Below are positions 8,510 to 17,657 of a DNA stretch of 64,000 nucleotides, piece by piece. How positions within the stretch are numbered: position 1 is the stretch's first letter; every line of letters begins with the position of its first letter. Origin of the DNA: Solibacillus cecembensis (GTDB lineage: Bacteria > Bacillota > Bacilli > Bacillales_A > Planococcaceae); NCBI RefSeq assembly GCF_001439635.1, contig NZ_LMBZ01000010.1, forward strand, positions 747 to 64,746. Direction: 5' to 3'. Position numbers and translations under genes: made by a program. The notes under the pieces were generated by a model, which was not told the DNA's origin, ran no database searches, and saw nothing but the letters and a program-made list of their open reading frames with translations.

Positions 8510-9508
8510 TTATTTCATACTTCCTACCGTTACACTTGCAGCAACTTCCATTAATTCATCTTGTGAAAGTTTTGTCGATGCGATAAAGAAAGCCATGCCA
8601 TCCTGTTCCCATCGAATTGAGTTTTCCGTCATTGCACCAACTGTAAACCCTAAATCAGCAGGATCTCCAGGTGAGAATACAGGTAACGTATCTACATTAT
8701 TAACAATAGGTTGTTGCATTAAAGTAAACGGTTTTTCACCTTCAAAAGTTAAAATAACACGAGAATTCCCATCTTCCTTCGTTTTGTATTCATCCGTTAA
8801 CTTTGTATGCTCCCAATCTAATACTGGATAATGTACTTGGAACTCTGTATTTTCTATATCGGCAAGAGCTGTATCTTTTTCCTTATCCTCTGGGAATTTT
8901 TCTACTGCATAATCTTCTGCTTTATGTTTTGCTCCCATTTGGATATCTTTAAACGTAATAATAACCTGCTCTTCTAATGACTCGTTTAACACACTCACTT
9001 TTGTAGGCAGCATTGTTTTTTTATCAATTGTGATTTGCTGCACTGGTAATGCCGTTCTTTCGACGTTGCGCGTAGCCAATTCAAATGTATATTGTTTGTC
9101 ATCTTCCGTCATAACTGCTGATTTATCTGCTAGTAAATCCTCCGCTAGCATCCCAATCAAATAAGCTTGGCTATTTTGCTTCGGCCATTCACTTTGGAAT
9201 TTATATGTTTTCTTCAACGCTGGCGTGACAACAAATACACCTTCTTCATTTCGCACAATCATTTGTGTTTCTTTATCGCCTTGTGTATTGACCGAAACAC
9301 GGTAAAAGTCTGGCTTTGTATGCCAAACATTCACATCATAAACTCTTGGTTCAGTACCTGTCCTAACTTCCATCGTCGCATTCAATTCATAGCCCTTTGC
9401 TTCATTCCACTTTTCATTTACCTCTTGAACAACTTCCTCCTGAGTGGCTTTTCCACAAGCTACCAAAAATAAACAGCAGGCAAATACAACTAACATACGG
9501 ACTTTCAA
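8510..9508 (-). CDS. ydcC: YdcC-like lipoprotein, LolA/LppX-type fold
   Basis: A 332-residue lipoprotein. A short basic start, a hydrophobic stretch and the lipobox LVAC place the lipidated cysteine near residue 18. The rest matches the outer-membrane-lipoprotein-carrier-like family found in Firmicutes (ALKKTYKFQSEW, YTFELATRN, KTMLPTKVSVLNE). Position between acpS and alr matches B. subtilis ydcC. The likely start is a TTG at 9508, seven bases after AAGGG; an ATG at 9496 is the alternative. Function is unknown. Confidence 0.8.
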   Translation of the reverse strand: MKVRMLVVFACCLFLVACGKATQEEVVQEVNEKWNEAKGYELNATMEVRTGTEPRVYDVNVWHTKPDFYRVSVNTQGDKETQMIVRNEEGVFVVTPALKKTYKFQSEWPKQNSQAYLIGMLAEDLLADKSAVMTEDDKQYTFELATRNVERTALPVQQITIDKKTMLPTKVSVLNESLEEQVIITFKDIQMGAKHKAEDYAVEKFPEDKEKDTALADIENTEFQVHYPVLDWEHTKLTDEYKTKEDGNSRVILTFEGEKPFTLMQQPIVNNVDTLPVFSPGDPADLGFTVGAMTENSIRWEQDGMAFFIASTKLSQDELMEVAASVTVGSMK

Positions 9509-9578
9509 CGCCTCACCCTTTCTCACATCTGCTCCGATAAATCAGCATATGAAAAAGAACAAGCTAATATGTATTGTA

Positions 9579-9932
9579 TCACTCCATTAATATCACTTGA
9601 GCAGCAGCTGTAGTATGTGTATGCGTAATCGAAACAAATGCCTTAGCTTGCTGACCATCGAAATACAGGACTGGTTTTCCTGATGCATCTTTTAAAATTT
9701 CAATTTGGTGCAATTCACAACCTTCACCAATCCCTGTCCCATTTGCTTTAGAGTATGCCTCTTTTGCAGCAAAGCGCCCTGCTAAAAATTCAACTTTCCG
9801 CGTACCCGAAAGTGTATCGAAAATAGCCAATTCTCGTTCCGATAAAATTCTTTGTTGGAATTTCTCTGTTCGGTTCATCGCTTTTTCTATTCTTATCATT
9901 TCGACAAGATCTAATCCAATTCCTTTAATCAA
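9579..9932 (-). CDS. acpS: Holo-[acyl-carrier-protein] synthase
   Basis: A 117-residue AcpS, full length. It transfers 4'-phosphopantetheine from CoA to acyl carrier protein. The magnesium ligands Asp8 (GIGLDLVE) and Glu58 (FAAKEAYSKA) are present. The start is a TTG with GGGGGAG seven bases upstream. It diverges from the rhomboid gene. Confidence 0.95.
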   Translation of the reverse strand: MIKGIGLDLVEMIRIEKAMNRTEKFQQRILSERELAIFDTLSGTRKVEFLAGRFAAKEAYSKANGTGIGEGCELHQIEILKDASGKPVLYFDGQQAKAFVSITHTHTTAAAQVILME

Positions 9933-10031
9933 GTAAGAGCTCCCCCTTTCATTTGGGCATTATTACAATGTATACTTATGAAGATAGAATATTGTCCGTA
10001 CATTGGTTCAATTAATATTTCGAGGTGAAAC

Positions 10032-10631
10032 ATGTTTATTCGTAGAGAAAACTTCAAACAATACATTAAGTTATACCCAATTGTGTCGTCAATTATTGCG
10101 ATTAACTTCATTGTATTTATTATCACATTAATCCCTGGTATTGGTAAGGAAATTTTATACGCTGGAATGAGTGTCAATGCCTTCATCTCTGCTGGTGAAT
10201 GGTGGCGCATTATTACTTCCATGTTTTTACACAGCGGTTTTACGCATGTTTTATTCAATATGTTTTCACTCTTTTTATTCGGTCCTGAACTTGAAAAAAT
10301 TGCTGGGAAAATGCGCTTTTTAACGATTTACTTTTTAGCTGGGATTTTTGGTGTCGCCGCTACTTTCCTATTTGAGGATCCATACTATGCGAGCGTAGGT
10401 GCGAGCGGTGCAATTTATGGTATTTTCGGTGCGTTTGCTGCACTCGTCTATTACACACGCAATTCATTCCCGCAGTTAAAGCAAATCATTTTACCACTTA
10501 TCGTCATCAGTGTCATTATGACATTCCTGACGCCTAATATTAATATTACGGCACATTTAGGTGGATTGGCTACTGGTTTTATTTTAGGCTTTGTTTACTT
10601 CAATTCCAAGAACATGCTACGTTGGCGATAA
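10032..10631 (+). CDS. Rhomboid family intramembrane serine protease
   Basis: A 199-residue membrane protein with six predicted segments. The catalytic dyad is Ser125 in the GASGAIYG motif and His175 in ITAHLGGLATG; the N-terminal loop MFLHSGFTHVLFNMFSL is also typical. It corresponds in position to B. subtilis ydcA. GAGGTG lies four bases before the ATG. Substrates are not known. Confidence 0.92.
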   Translation: MFIRRENFKQYIKLYPIVSSIIAINFIVFIITLIPGIGKEILYAGMSVNAFISAGEWWRIITSMFLHSGFTHVLFNMFSLFLFGPELEKIAGKMRFLTIYFLAGIFGVAATFLFEDPYYASVGASGAIYGIFGAFAALVYYTRNSFPQLKQIILPLIVISVIMTFLTPNINITAHLGGLATGFILGFVYFNSKNMLRWR

Positions 10632-10672
10632 ATAAAAGGGTTGCTCTCCGATAACGAGAGCAACCCTTTTAT
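10632..10672. terminator. Bidirectional terminator, rhomboid gene / ydbT
   Basis: A 17-bp perfect stem (10632-10648 and 10656-10672) with A and T flanks lies between convergent genes and overlaps the ydbT stop codon. Confidence 0.9.
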
Positions 10673-12135
10673 CGTTCATACCATTGTAAAATCGTTTCAA
10701 CTTCTTGTTGTTCTATATGACGAACCGTAGCAGATGCCCCAGTCATCCCTGACATCACAACAATTCGTGCAGAACCAATTTGTTTTCTTTTTTGGAAGTA
10801 TGTTTGACTTCCTTGTGTAACTTGAATTCTTTTTTTCTCCGCAAAGAAAGTCACACGGCTAATCGTACGGGAAACAATCGTAATTTGCTGCCCATTTAAC
10901 AAATAGCCCGCCGTCTTAAATTGCCATCTTCCTAGCAAGATAATCGGCACAATAATTAACAATGACAATAAGCCGTATGGGTAAAAGAAATAAGTTAATA
11001 CACCTATTAACGGCACCATCCATAAAAAATCAACGCGATAGAAAAAAGGTTGCGCTCTTTTTGGTGGTGTCACTTCTGGTGTCATTGTAAAATCAATATG
11101 CGGAAATAACTCACTCAACGGCTTTATGAGCATTTTTTTAGAAATGAGCGGAAATAACACAATTCTTTTATCCTTCTCACCACTAAAGCTTCCACCTGCA
11201 CTTTCCACAACTACAGTCGCTAAACCTAACATTTGTCTGAATGGATTTTCAATAATTTTTACGGCTTGCACGCGATGCAATGGAATCGTTACTCGTTTTT
11301 TCTCCAATAATCCACGCGTAATAATCAATCGTTTGTTTTGCTCCGTCACAGTAAAATCATAATAATTCAAAAATGTGAGCGCCACAGAAATGAGCCACGC
11401 AACAAAAAAGGCAAAGGCAATCAAAAACGACACAATAATTACACTGAACTTCATCAAAATTGCCATTTCATTATAAATTGCATCAAACGGAATAAACTGA
11501 GAAAACTGCGATATTGCAGCGAATAATCCTGCCAATACAACCCCAATACCACTTGATGTTGTTGCTAATAACAACAATTCTTTCGGCTGCATTTTATGGA
11601 TAACAGTTGAAGACTCTTCTAGCGCTGCTTCCTGATCTTCTTCCATTGAAGAACCCATTTGCTTTACTTTCCTCATTTGATTTTCGATTTCCTCTGCTGC
11701 CATTTTCGTAACAGCTGTCAACTCAGCTTCTGGCTTACCACTTTTGCCCCCCGCTGTTTCTACTTGCACTTGAACTAACGTAAAAATACGATGAAAAATA
11801 CCTTCTTTATAGTTTAAACTTTGGATGCGATCAAATGGGATATAGCGCTTCTTTTTTACGAATAGCCCATATTCTACACGCAGTTCACGATCCTCAAACC
11901 AATACGTAAAAGTCATCCATTTCACTAAGCCGTTTACCATCGTCCCAATAACTATGACAAATAAAAACATTAACGGAACCATTTCACTGAAAAATTTATC
12001 ATCTCGGTAATCAAAATTTAAGTTAAAGCCATTTGCAACGACAATAATCGCAATAGGAATCAACAAGTCTTTTAACGCTTTGACAACGTTAATAATCGCT
12101 GTAACGGGATGAAGTTTATACTTTTCATCAGACAT
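10669..12135 (-). CDS. ydbT: YdbT-like membrane protein with PH (DUF304) domains
   Basis: A 488-residue protein with three bacterial PH (bPH2/DUF304) domains, each after a pair of membrane segments: EYGLFVKKKRYIPFDRIQSL at about 90, ITRGLLEKKRVTIPLHRVQA at about 265 and a degenerate third at about 430. Overlaps ydbS by eight bases, so the two are co-translated and probably form one membrane complex. In Bacillus these proteins have been linked to resistance to an antimicrobial peptide (amylocyclicin); the mechanism is unknown. Confidence 0.88.
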   Translation of the reverse strand: MSDEKYKLHPVTAIINVVKALKDLLIPIAIIVVANGFNLNFDYRDDKFFSEMVPLMFLFVIVIGTMVNGLVKWMTFTYWFEDRELRVEYGLFVKKKRYIPFDRIQSLNYKEGIFHRIFTLVQVQVETAGGKSGKPEAELTAVTKMAAEEIENQMRKVKQMGSSMEEDQEAALEESSTVIHKMQPKELLLLATTSSGIGVVLAGLFAAISQFSQFIPFDAIYNEMAILMKFSVIIVSFLIAFAFFVAWLISVALTFLNYYDFTVTEQNKRLIITRGLLEKKRVTIPLHRVQAVKIIENPFRQMLGLATVVVESAGGSFSGEKDKRIVLFPLISKKMLIKPLSELFPHIDFTMTPEVTPPKRAQPFFYRVDFLWMVPLIGVLTYFFYPYGLLSLLIIVPIILLGRWQFKTAGYLLNGQQITIVSRTISRVTFFAEKKRIQVTQGSQTYFQKRKQIGSARIVVMSGMTGASATVRHIEQQEVETILQWYER

Positions 12136-12607
12136 CTTCTTCAGCCACCCTTGCTAATTCCGATATTTTTGTTCTGAGCATATCGGCGTCCTCCGTCAAC
12201 AACATAGGGATGGTATGTACTGTTGCAGCTGAAGATATAGAAATATTAGCTAAATTATATTTTTTTAAAATCGGACCTTGTTCCGTATCGACATGTTGTA
12301 CGCGCACCATCGGAATTAATGTACGCTTTACGACAAACAGGCCACTTTGAATTTCAATTTCTTGTTCCCTTACTTCATAGCGCCAAATTTTCCAACGGAC
12401 ACTTGGGAAAATAACAATAGATAAAATAATCGATAACACGACGATACCTACTGTAATCCAGATAATCCACTGTGACCATTCATATTTAACTGCTAAAAAT
12501 ATAATACCCGCAGTTATAAGTGCTAATATAAGCGTTTGAATTATTCCATACAATCGCCACACTGTTTGAGACATTTTCGGCAATTGATATTTCGGTTGTG
12601 CTCTCAT
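12128..12607 (-). CDS. ydbS: YdbS-like PH-domain membrane protein
   Basis: A 159-residue protein, the exact length of B. subtilis YdbS, with two membrane segments (about 25-75) and one bPH2/DUF304 domain (IEIQSGLFVVKRTLIPMVRVQHVD). Start at the ATG at 12607, six bases after AGAGGTG; an in-frame GTG at 12616 overlaps that ribosome site. First gene of the ydbS-ydbT pair. Confidence 0.88.
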   Translation of the reverse strand: MRAQPKYQLPKMSQTVWRLYGIIQTLILALITAGIIFLAVKYEWSQWIIWITVGIVVLSIILSIVIFPSVRWKIWRYEVREQEIEIQSGLFVVKRTLIPMVRVQHVDTEQGPILKKYNLANISISSAATVHTIPMLLTEDADMLRTKISELARVAEEDV

Positions 12608-12711
12608 TTTCCACACCTCTTTCTACTACTTATTGTATACGTTTCACTCAACAATTGGTTTCATTTTAGGTCAGAGTTTTCTAATCACCTATCCCCCTTA
12701 ATTTGTTGTAA

Positions 12712-12747
12712 AAAAATACACATCAACAAAAAGCGTTGATGTGTATT
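12712..12747 (-). terminator. Terminator of cshA
   Basis: A 13-bp perfect stem (12715-12727 and 12735-12747) is followed on the minus strand by a run of T. Confidence 0.85.
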
Positions 12748-12760
12748 ATAGATAAAGCTA

Positions 12761-14347
12761 TTAGTCTTCGCGACGTTGACGAGGACGACGATCACGATTA
12801 GGAGCACTGCCTTCACGACGAGCGCCACCGGTATTGCTACCTTCACGACGAGCACTACCGCCGCCGCCATTGCCACCTTCACGACGACCTGAATCACGGC
12901 GTCCGCCACCGCCACCTTCACGACGACGATCTCCACCGCCACCGCTACGACGATCATTACCACCGCGACTTGAACGACCACGATCATTACCACCTCGACC
13001 ACCGCCACCGCCGCCGCTACGACGCATTGGTAATGGACGCTCTTCGGATAATGAAACTGGTGTCGATTCTGGTTCTTTTGTAATTGATTTTAATGCAGCA
13101 GCTACTAAATCAAGTGCTTCATTATTTTCTAATAATTGAGCAGCTAATTCACGGTATTTGCTGATGTCTTCATTTTGTACTAAGTTCACTAGATTTTTCA
13201 TTGCATCTTCTTGTAAGCCTACTAATGCTTCTTCTGATGTTGGAGTACGTAATGGAGTCATGCGTTTTTTCGTTGTTTCTTCAACGATACGTAAGTAACC
13301 CATTTCACGTGGTGTTACGAATGTTACAGCAACACCTGATCTACCAGCACGGCCTGTACGACCAATACGGTGAACATAACTTTCTGGATCTTGTGGAATA
13401 TCAAAGTTGTAAACATGTGTTACACCTGAAATATCTAAACCACGAGCTGCTACGTCTGTTGCGATTAAAATGTCAATTTTGCCTTCTTTAAATTGACGTA
13501 ATACTGAAATACGTTTTGCTTGGCTTAAGTCACCGTGAATACCTTCAGCAAGGAAACCACGTAAACCTAATGCTTGACTTAATTCATCAACACGGCGTTT
13601 TGTACGACCGAAGATGATTGCTAATTCTGGCTTTTGAGAATCTAATAAACGAGAAAGTGAGTCGAATTTCTCACGCTCAGTTGCTTTTACGAAAAACTGC
13701 TCAATGTTTTCCATTGTTAATTCTTTTGCTTTGATTTTAACCACTTCTGGGTTATTCATGAATGTTTCAGCAATTTTACGGATTGCTGGAGGCATTGTAG
13801 CTGAGAATAATAATGTTTGGCGAGTATCCGGAACAGATTCTAAAATCGCATTAATATCATCAATGAAGCCCATGTTTAGCATTTCATCTGCTTCGTCTAA
13901 TACTAATGTTTGTACTTCGTCTAATTTTAGAGTACGACGGTTAATATGGTCTTGAATACGACCTGGTGTACCTACGATAATTTGTGGACCGTTTTTAAGC
14001 GCACGGATTTGACGGCCGATTTCTTGACCTCCGTAAACTGATAATAATTTTACGCGCTTGTCGTAACCTAATTTATAAAGTTCTTCTGAAACTTGGATTG
14101 CTAATTCACGAGTTGGTGCAATAACTAATGCTTGGATGTTAGGGTTTTTTGGATCGATTTTCTCGATTAACGGAATACCGAATGCAGCTGTTTTACCAGT
14201 ACCAGTTTGTGCTTGACCTAATACGTCACGGCCAGCCATTGCAAATGTGATTGTTCCCTCTTGAATTGGTGTTGCTTCTTCAAATCCCATACGTTTTACT
14301 GAACGTAATGTTGATTCACTAATATTTAATTCTGAAAAATTTGTCAA
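12761..14347 (-). CDS. cshA: DEAD-box RNA helicase CshA
   Basis: A 528-residue ATP-dependent RNA helicase of the cold-shock/degradosome type. Q motif GFEEATPIQ, Walker [13 protein letters not shown] box VLDEADEML, motif III SATMP and motif [13 protein letters not shown] are all present. The last 90 or so residues are a basic, disordered Arg/Gly-rich tail that binds RNA in this family. I take the TTG at 14347 (ten bases after GGGAG) rather than the TTG at 14356, which touches the ribosome site. A long leader with a repeat (14546-14739) lies upstream. Confidence 0.95.
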   Translation of the reverse strand: MTNFSELNISESTLRSVKRMGFEEATPIQEGTITFAMAGRDVLGQAQTGTGKTAAFGIPLIEKIDPKNPNIQALVIAPTRELAIQVSEELYKLGYDKRVKLLSVYGGQEIGRQIRALKNGPQIIVGTPGRIQDHINRRTLKLDEVQTLVLDEADEMLNMGFIDDINAILESVPDTRQTLLFSATMPPAIRKIAETFMNNPEVVKIKAKELTMENIEQFFVKATEREKFDSLSRLLDSQKPELAIIFGRTKRRVDELSQALGLRGFLAEGIHGDLSQAKRISVLRQFKEGKIDILIATDVAARGLDISGVTHVYNFDIPQDPESYVHRIGRTGRAGRSGVAVTFVTPREMGYLRIVEETTKKRMTPLRTPTSEEALVGLQEDAMKNLVNLVQNEDISKYRELAAQLLENNEALDLVAAALKSITKEPESTPVSLSEERPLPMRRSGGGGGGRGGNDRGRSSRGGNDRRSGGGGDRRREGGGGGRRDSGRREGGNGGGGSARREGSNTGGARREGSAPNRDRRPRQRRED

Positions 14348-14545
14348 ACTATTCAATCTCCCTTTTTCTTATAAGTCGACAAATGGTTACATTTTCAGAT
14401 GACATGGCGGCAAATTCGAGCCAATATATATGGAACGTTTCCGTTACTTTAAAATTATCTCTACATTAACTTGTAGAGTCTCTTAGTATGAAAAGGAAAG
14501 CCCGGTCTTTGCCGAGCGGTTCAATTCTACGATTCTAATTATTAG

Positions 14546-14739
14546 AATCAATTACGCCTCGGTGTAATTGCGTCCAGATTTTTTTCGAGGTCGCTCGAAA
14601 GCTTCCTTTAAAAATCTGTGACATCCGCCGGGGCTTTAACTTGATTCGGCCTGGGTTTGAACCCACACTGAATTCAGTGCATATTTTGCATTCATCCAAC
14701 ACTTATGTGAAAGTAGGGATTTGTGCTGAAGCAAGTTAA
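14546..14739 (+). repeat. Dispersed structured repeat, copy B
   Basis: The left module begins AATCAATTACGCC and folds as a long hairpin: an outer CCTCGGTG arm with CGCCGGGG, a middle CAGATTTTT arm with AAAAATCTG, and an inner TTTCGAG arm with CTCGAAA. The right module is enclosed by TTTAACTTGATTC and GAAGCAAGTTAAA and contains two further palindromes (GGGTT with AACCC; CACTGAATTCAGTG). It lies upstream of cshA. Confidence 0.8.
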
Positions 14740-14773
14740 AAGCTTTAAAAAATAGAATAAAACCGTTAAGTTC

Positions 14774-14810
14774 AAAAAAAAGTACTCTTCATCAATAAAG
14801 TCTGAAGAGT
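14774..14810 (-). terminator. Intrinsic terminator between repeat copies B and C
   Basis: An 8-bp stem (14784-14791 and 14803-14810) is followed on the minus strand by a run of T (14774-14781). It is probably the original terminator of the esterase gene, now separated from it by repeat C. It could also end a short transcript of its own. Confidence 0.7.
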
Positions 14811-14914
14811 CCTCGTACAAAATGTATCCATTGCTTACATCAGTCTAACATGGGTTGTAGCAGTATGCAATGATAATGCTTGTATATAAATAAACTGTTT
14901 ATTCATCCTCTATT

Positions 14915-15090
14915 ATCAATTACGCCCTAGTGTAATTGCGTCCAGATTTTTTCGAGCGAGCTCGAAAAACTTCCCTTAAAAATCTGTGACATCCGCCGGG
15001 ACTTGGGTCAACACGATGTTGATCACAAAGGCGTTGTCACAGGACGTGACGGGTTTAGCCTTTGTTCCCCAATTCTGCTGAATCAAGTTA
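14915..15090 (+). repeat. Dispersed structured repeat, copy C (most complete)
   Basis: Left module as in copy B, with a strong inner hairpin (TTTTTCGAG with CTCGAAAAA). The right module has three hairpins: TCAACA/TGTTGA (15008-15022), ACAAAGGC/GCCTTTGT (15025-15065) and, inside that, GTCAC/GTGAC (15036-15050). Its CTGAATCAAGTTA end reaches into the esterase gene and supplies its stop codon (15083-15085). Copy G shows the same three hairpins with changed bases in both arms. Confidence 0.8.
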
Positions 15091-15775
15091 TAAAAATCAG
15101 CACTTCATCAAACCACAGCTCACAATCATCACTGTAACAAATATGATGCTTCCCACATTCTGAAAGATACATCTTTTTCTCCGTTGATTGAATTTGATCG
15201 TACAATATTTGCGCTGTTTGGCTCGGCACAATGCCATCTAGTAATCCTTGCACAATAAATGTTGGACATTTTATATTCTTAATGTAAGGCGCTGTTTTTT
15301 GAACAACTTTCATAAATTCAACGGTTGCACTAAATGGGACATTCAAAAATTTAAATTTATAACGAGCAAACAATTCATTTTCTTGCAGTTTTTTATGTAT
15401 TGCATCTGTGGCAACTAAACGAAAATCCTTTACTAATTGTGATGGGCTTATATATTTTGCCGCAGCACTTAATAACACTAACTTCTTTACTTTATAGCGC
15501 GTTGCCAAATACATAGCAATGACGCCCCCCATCGAAAAGCCGACAATAATAATCTCATCCACTTGCTTTGCCAATCGGCGGTAAGCAATTTCGGCATCCA
15601 TTAACCAATTATGAGATTTATATCCCTTCATTGCTAGGTTCTCCGCCTCACCATGACCCGATAATGTTGGAATCGCCATGAGCCATCCTGTTTTTTCTTG
15701 TACATAATCGGCAAAGGGCTGAACTTCATACGGTCCTCCTGAAAATCCATGTAAAAAAAGTACACCAATCGACAT
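15083..15775 (-). CDS. Carboxylesterase, alpha/beta hydrolase
   Basis: A 230-residue serine hydrolase similar to the short Est30/YvaK carboxylesterases. HGFSGGPYEV near the N-terminus forms the oxyanion region, Ser81 is the nucleophile (GFSMGG), the aspartate lies in GLLDGIVP and the histidine in GKHHICYSDD. No signal peptide, so cytoplasmic. The final codon and the stop come from the edge of repeat copy C. The natural substrate is unknown. Confidence 0.88.
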   Translation of the reverse strand: MSIGVLFLHGFSGGPYEVQPFADYVQEKTGWLMAIPTLSGHGEAENLAMKGYKSHNWLMDAEIAYRRLAKQVDEIIIVGFSMGGVIAMYLATRYKVKKLVLLSAAAKYISPSQLVKDFRLVATDAIHKKLQENELFARYKFKFLNVPFSATVEFMKVVQKTAPYIKNIKCPTFIVQGLLDGIVPSQTAQILYDQIQSTEKKMYLSECGKHHICYSDDCELWFDEVLIFIT

Positions 15776-15857
15776 TTAATTCACTCCAAAATAAATATTT
15801 TCACGCTATATATATTTGTTATAATATGTATAAAATTGAATTGAAGGGAATTTTCTG

Positions 15858-17549
15858 ATGAAATCATTTTCCATATCTACGAAAATTAACGTACTCATCA
15901 TTAGTAGCATTACCATAATCGCAATTGCAATCATTCTAGGTGTCAATTATCAAATCGAAAAAACGATGCTACAAACTTACGAAAAAAACCTTCTAAACCT
16001 TTCAACAAGTAATTATCAACATTTAGATGCTCGCTATGAAGGTTCTTGGGCTATACAAAATAATGCCCTAACGAAAGGGAATGTAAATGTGGAATCCATT
16101 ACTCCTCTCTTAGATGACATGGGCTCGGATATGAATATTGTTTCTACCATTTTCTCAAATGATACACGCGTTGCTACAAATGTCCAAATCGATGGAAAAC
16201 GCGCAATCGGTACACAAGCAAGTAAAGCTGTCTCCAAAAAGGTTTTAAATGGTGAAACATATATCGGTGTCGCAGAAGTCGTCGGTTCTCCACATTTAAC
16301 TGTTTACAAACCACTTCAAAACGCACAAGGTGAAATTATCGGTATGTGGTTTGTCGGTCAATCAATCGAAGCAATCGATGCCGTCATTTCAAACATTCGA
16401 AACACTATCATATTGATTATCCTAGTTATCGGATTTATAACTGTTGGAATTAGTTTATTTTTTGCGCGAAAAATTGTTCAACCACTGCACACTATTCAGA
16501 AACAGCTACATGATATTGCACAAGGTGAGGGCGATTTAACACAGGAATTACACGTACATTCAAAAGACGAAATTGGCGACTTAGCAGTTTCATTTAATCA
16601 AATGCTCGCCACATTACGTACCATGATGCGTGAAATTTCAAATACGTCAGCGGAAATTACAACGTCTTGTGAGGACTTATATGCGAGCGCTAGTCAAACG
16701 GTAAATTTCTCAAACGATATGACACAGTCCCTTCATTCCGTTGCAGATGGGGCACAGTGCCAACGTGAAATCGCCCAACAAAGTGAAGCTAATATTAGTT
16801 CCTTACACCACGATATTGACTCCGTTGCAGAAGCAATTGAGCACGCAGAAAGTAATGCCGAAGATACATCAAAGCAAGCGCGAAAAGGGAATGAGATTTT
16901 TCAAAAAGTAGTTGTGCAAATGGAAACGATTCGTTGGTCTGTATCTGAAAGTGAAAAGGTCATTCAACGACTCGGTAATCAATCGAACGAGATTGGATCG
17001 ATTTCTGATGTCATTACAAATATTGCTGACCAGACAAACTTACTTGCACTCAACGCTGCAATTGAAGCTGCCCGTGCAGGTGAACACGGAAATGGGTTTG
17101 CTGTTGTTGCAGAAGAAGTACGCCATTTAGCAGAGCAATCTAAACAATCAGCTCATCAAATTACACAGCTAATTACTGCCGTACAAGCAAATACAAATAC
17201 CGCTGTAAAAATGATGTCTACTGGCACAATGGAAGTCACTTCTGGCATCGAAATTGTTGGTCATACAGAAACGGCATTCTCAGAAATTGCCTCTTCAATT
17301 AATTCGATTAGCCAACAATTTACACAGATTACTCAGTTAACAAACAAAATGGAAGCAAGCATTAAAAACGTTCATGACCAAACAACTGAAATGACTTCAA
17401 TCGCTGAGGGAGCTGTTTCAAACTCAATAAATGCTGCTAATATTTCTGCTCAAGAACTTGCCGCAACGGAGGAAGTTACAGCTTCTACCAAATCATTAGA
17501 ACAAGCTTCTGAAGGCCTACAATTATTAATTAATCGCTTTAAATTCTAA
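15858..17549 (+). CDS. Methyl-accepting chemotaxis protein
   Basis: A 563-residue receptor. A first membrane segment (about 10-30) and a second (about 180-205) enclose an extracellular single-Cache-like sensor, followed by HAMP ([19 protein letters not shown]) and a long helical signalling domain with the conserved tip [20 protein letters not shown]. The sensor class usually binds small organic ligands; the ligand cannot be named. A TATAAT lies 35 bases before the start. No chemotaxis genes adjoin it. Confidence 0.93.
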   Translation: MKSFSISTKINVLIISSITIIAIAIILGVNYQIEKTMLQTYEKNLLNLSTSNYQHLDARYEGSWAIQNNALTKGNVNVESITPLLDDMGSDMNIVSTIFSNDTRVATNVQIDGKRAIGTQASKAVSKKVLNGETYIGVAEVVGSPHLTVYKPLQNAQGEIIGMWFVGQSIEAIDAVISNIRNTIILIILVIGFITVGISLFFARKIVQPLHTIQKQLHDIAQGEGDLTQELHVHSKDEIGDLAVSFNQMLATLRTMMREISNTSAEITTSCEDLYASASQTVNFSNDMTQSLHSVADGAQCQREIAQQSEANISSLHHDIDSVAEAIEHAESNAEDTSKQARKGNEIFQKVVVQMETIRWSVSESEKVIQRLGNQSNEIGSISDVITNIADQTNLLALNAAIEAARAGEHGNGFAVVAEEVRHLAEQSKQSAHQITQLITAVQANTNTAVKMMSTGTMEVTSGIEIVGHTETAFSEIASSINSISQQFTQITQLTNKMEASIKNVHDQTTEMTSIAEGAVSNSINAANISAQELAATEEVTASTKSLEQASEGLQLLINRFKF

Positions 17550-17588
17550 AAAGGCTTTTAAGACCTAAACCAAAATACCTTAAATATA

Positions 17589-17626
17589 AAATGCTGAAAC
17601 GTTGTTAACTTAACGTTTCAGCATTT
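17589..17626. terminator. Bidirectional terminator, chemotaxis gene / murF
   Basis: A 15-bp perfect stem (17589-17603 and 17612-17626) lies between convergent genes, with A- and T-rich flanks. Confidence 0.88.
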
Positions 17627-17657
17627 TTAAAATCAAATATTTTGTTATCCTCAGGTT

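Noticed and set aside
9929..10258. Minus-strand frame opposite the rhomboid gene
   Set aside because: The rhomboid gene has catalytic motifs and a ribosome site; the opposite frame has neither and overlaps acpS.
12834..13139. Plus-strand proline-rich frame opposite the cshA tail
   Set aside because: It is the reverse of the Arg/Gly-rich codons of CshA; no ribosome site and no known family.
14348..14545. A riboswitch or T-box in the cshA leader
   Set aside because: Only short hairpins (for example CTCTACA/TGTAGAG at 14460-14479) are visible; no T-box or known riboswitch core is present.
8408..15090. The repeats as a CRISPR array or insertion sequence
   Set aside because: Copies are scattered, not evenly spaced, and have no spacers, cas genes or transposase; ends form direct rather than inverted repeats.
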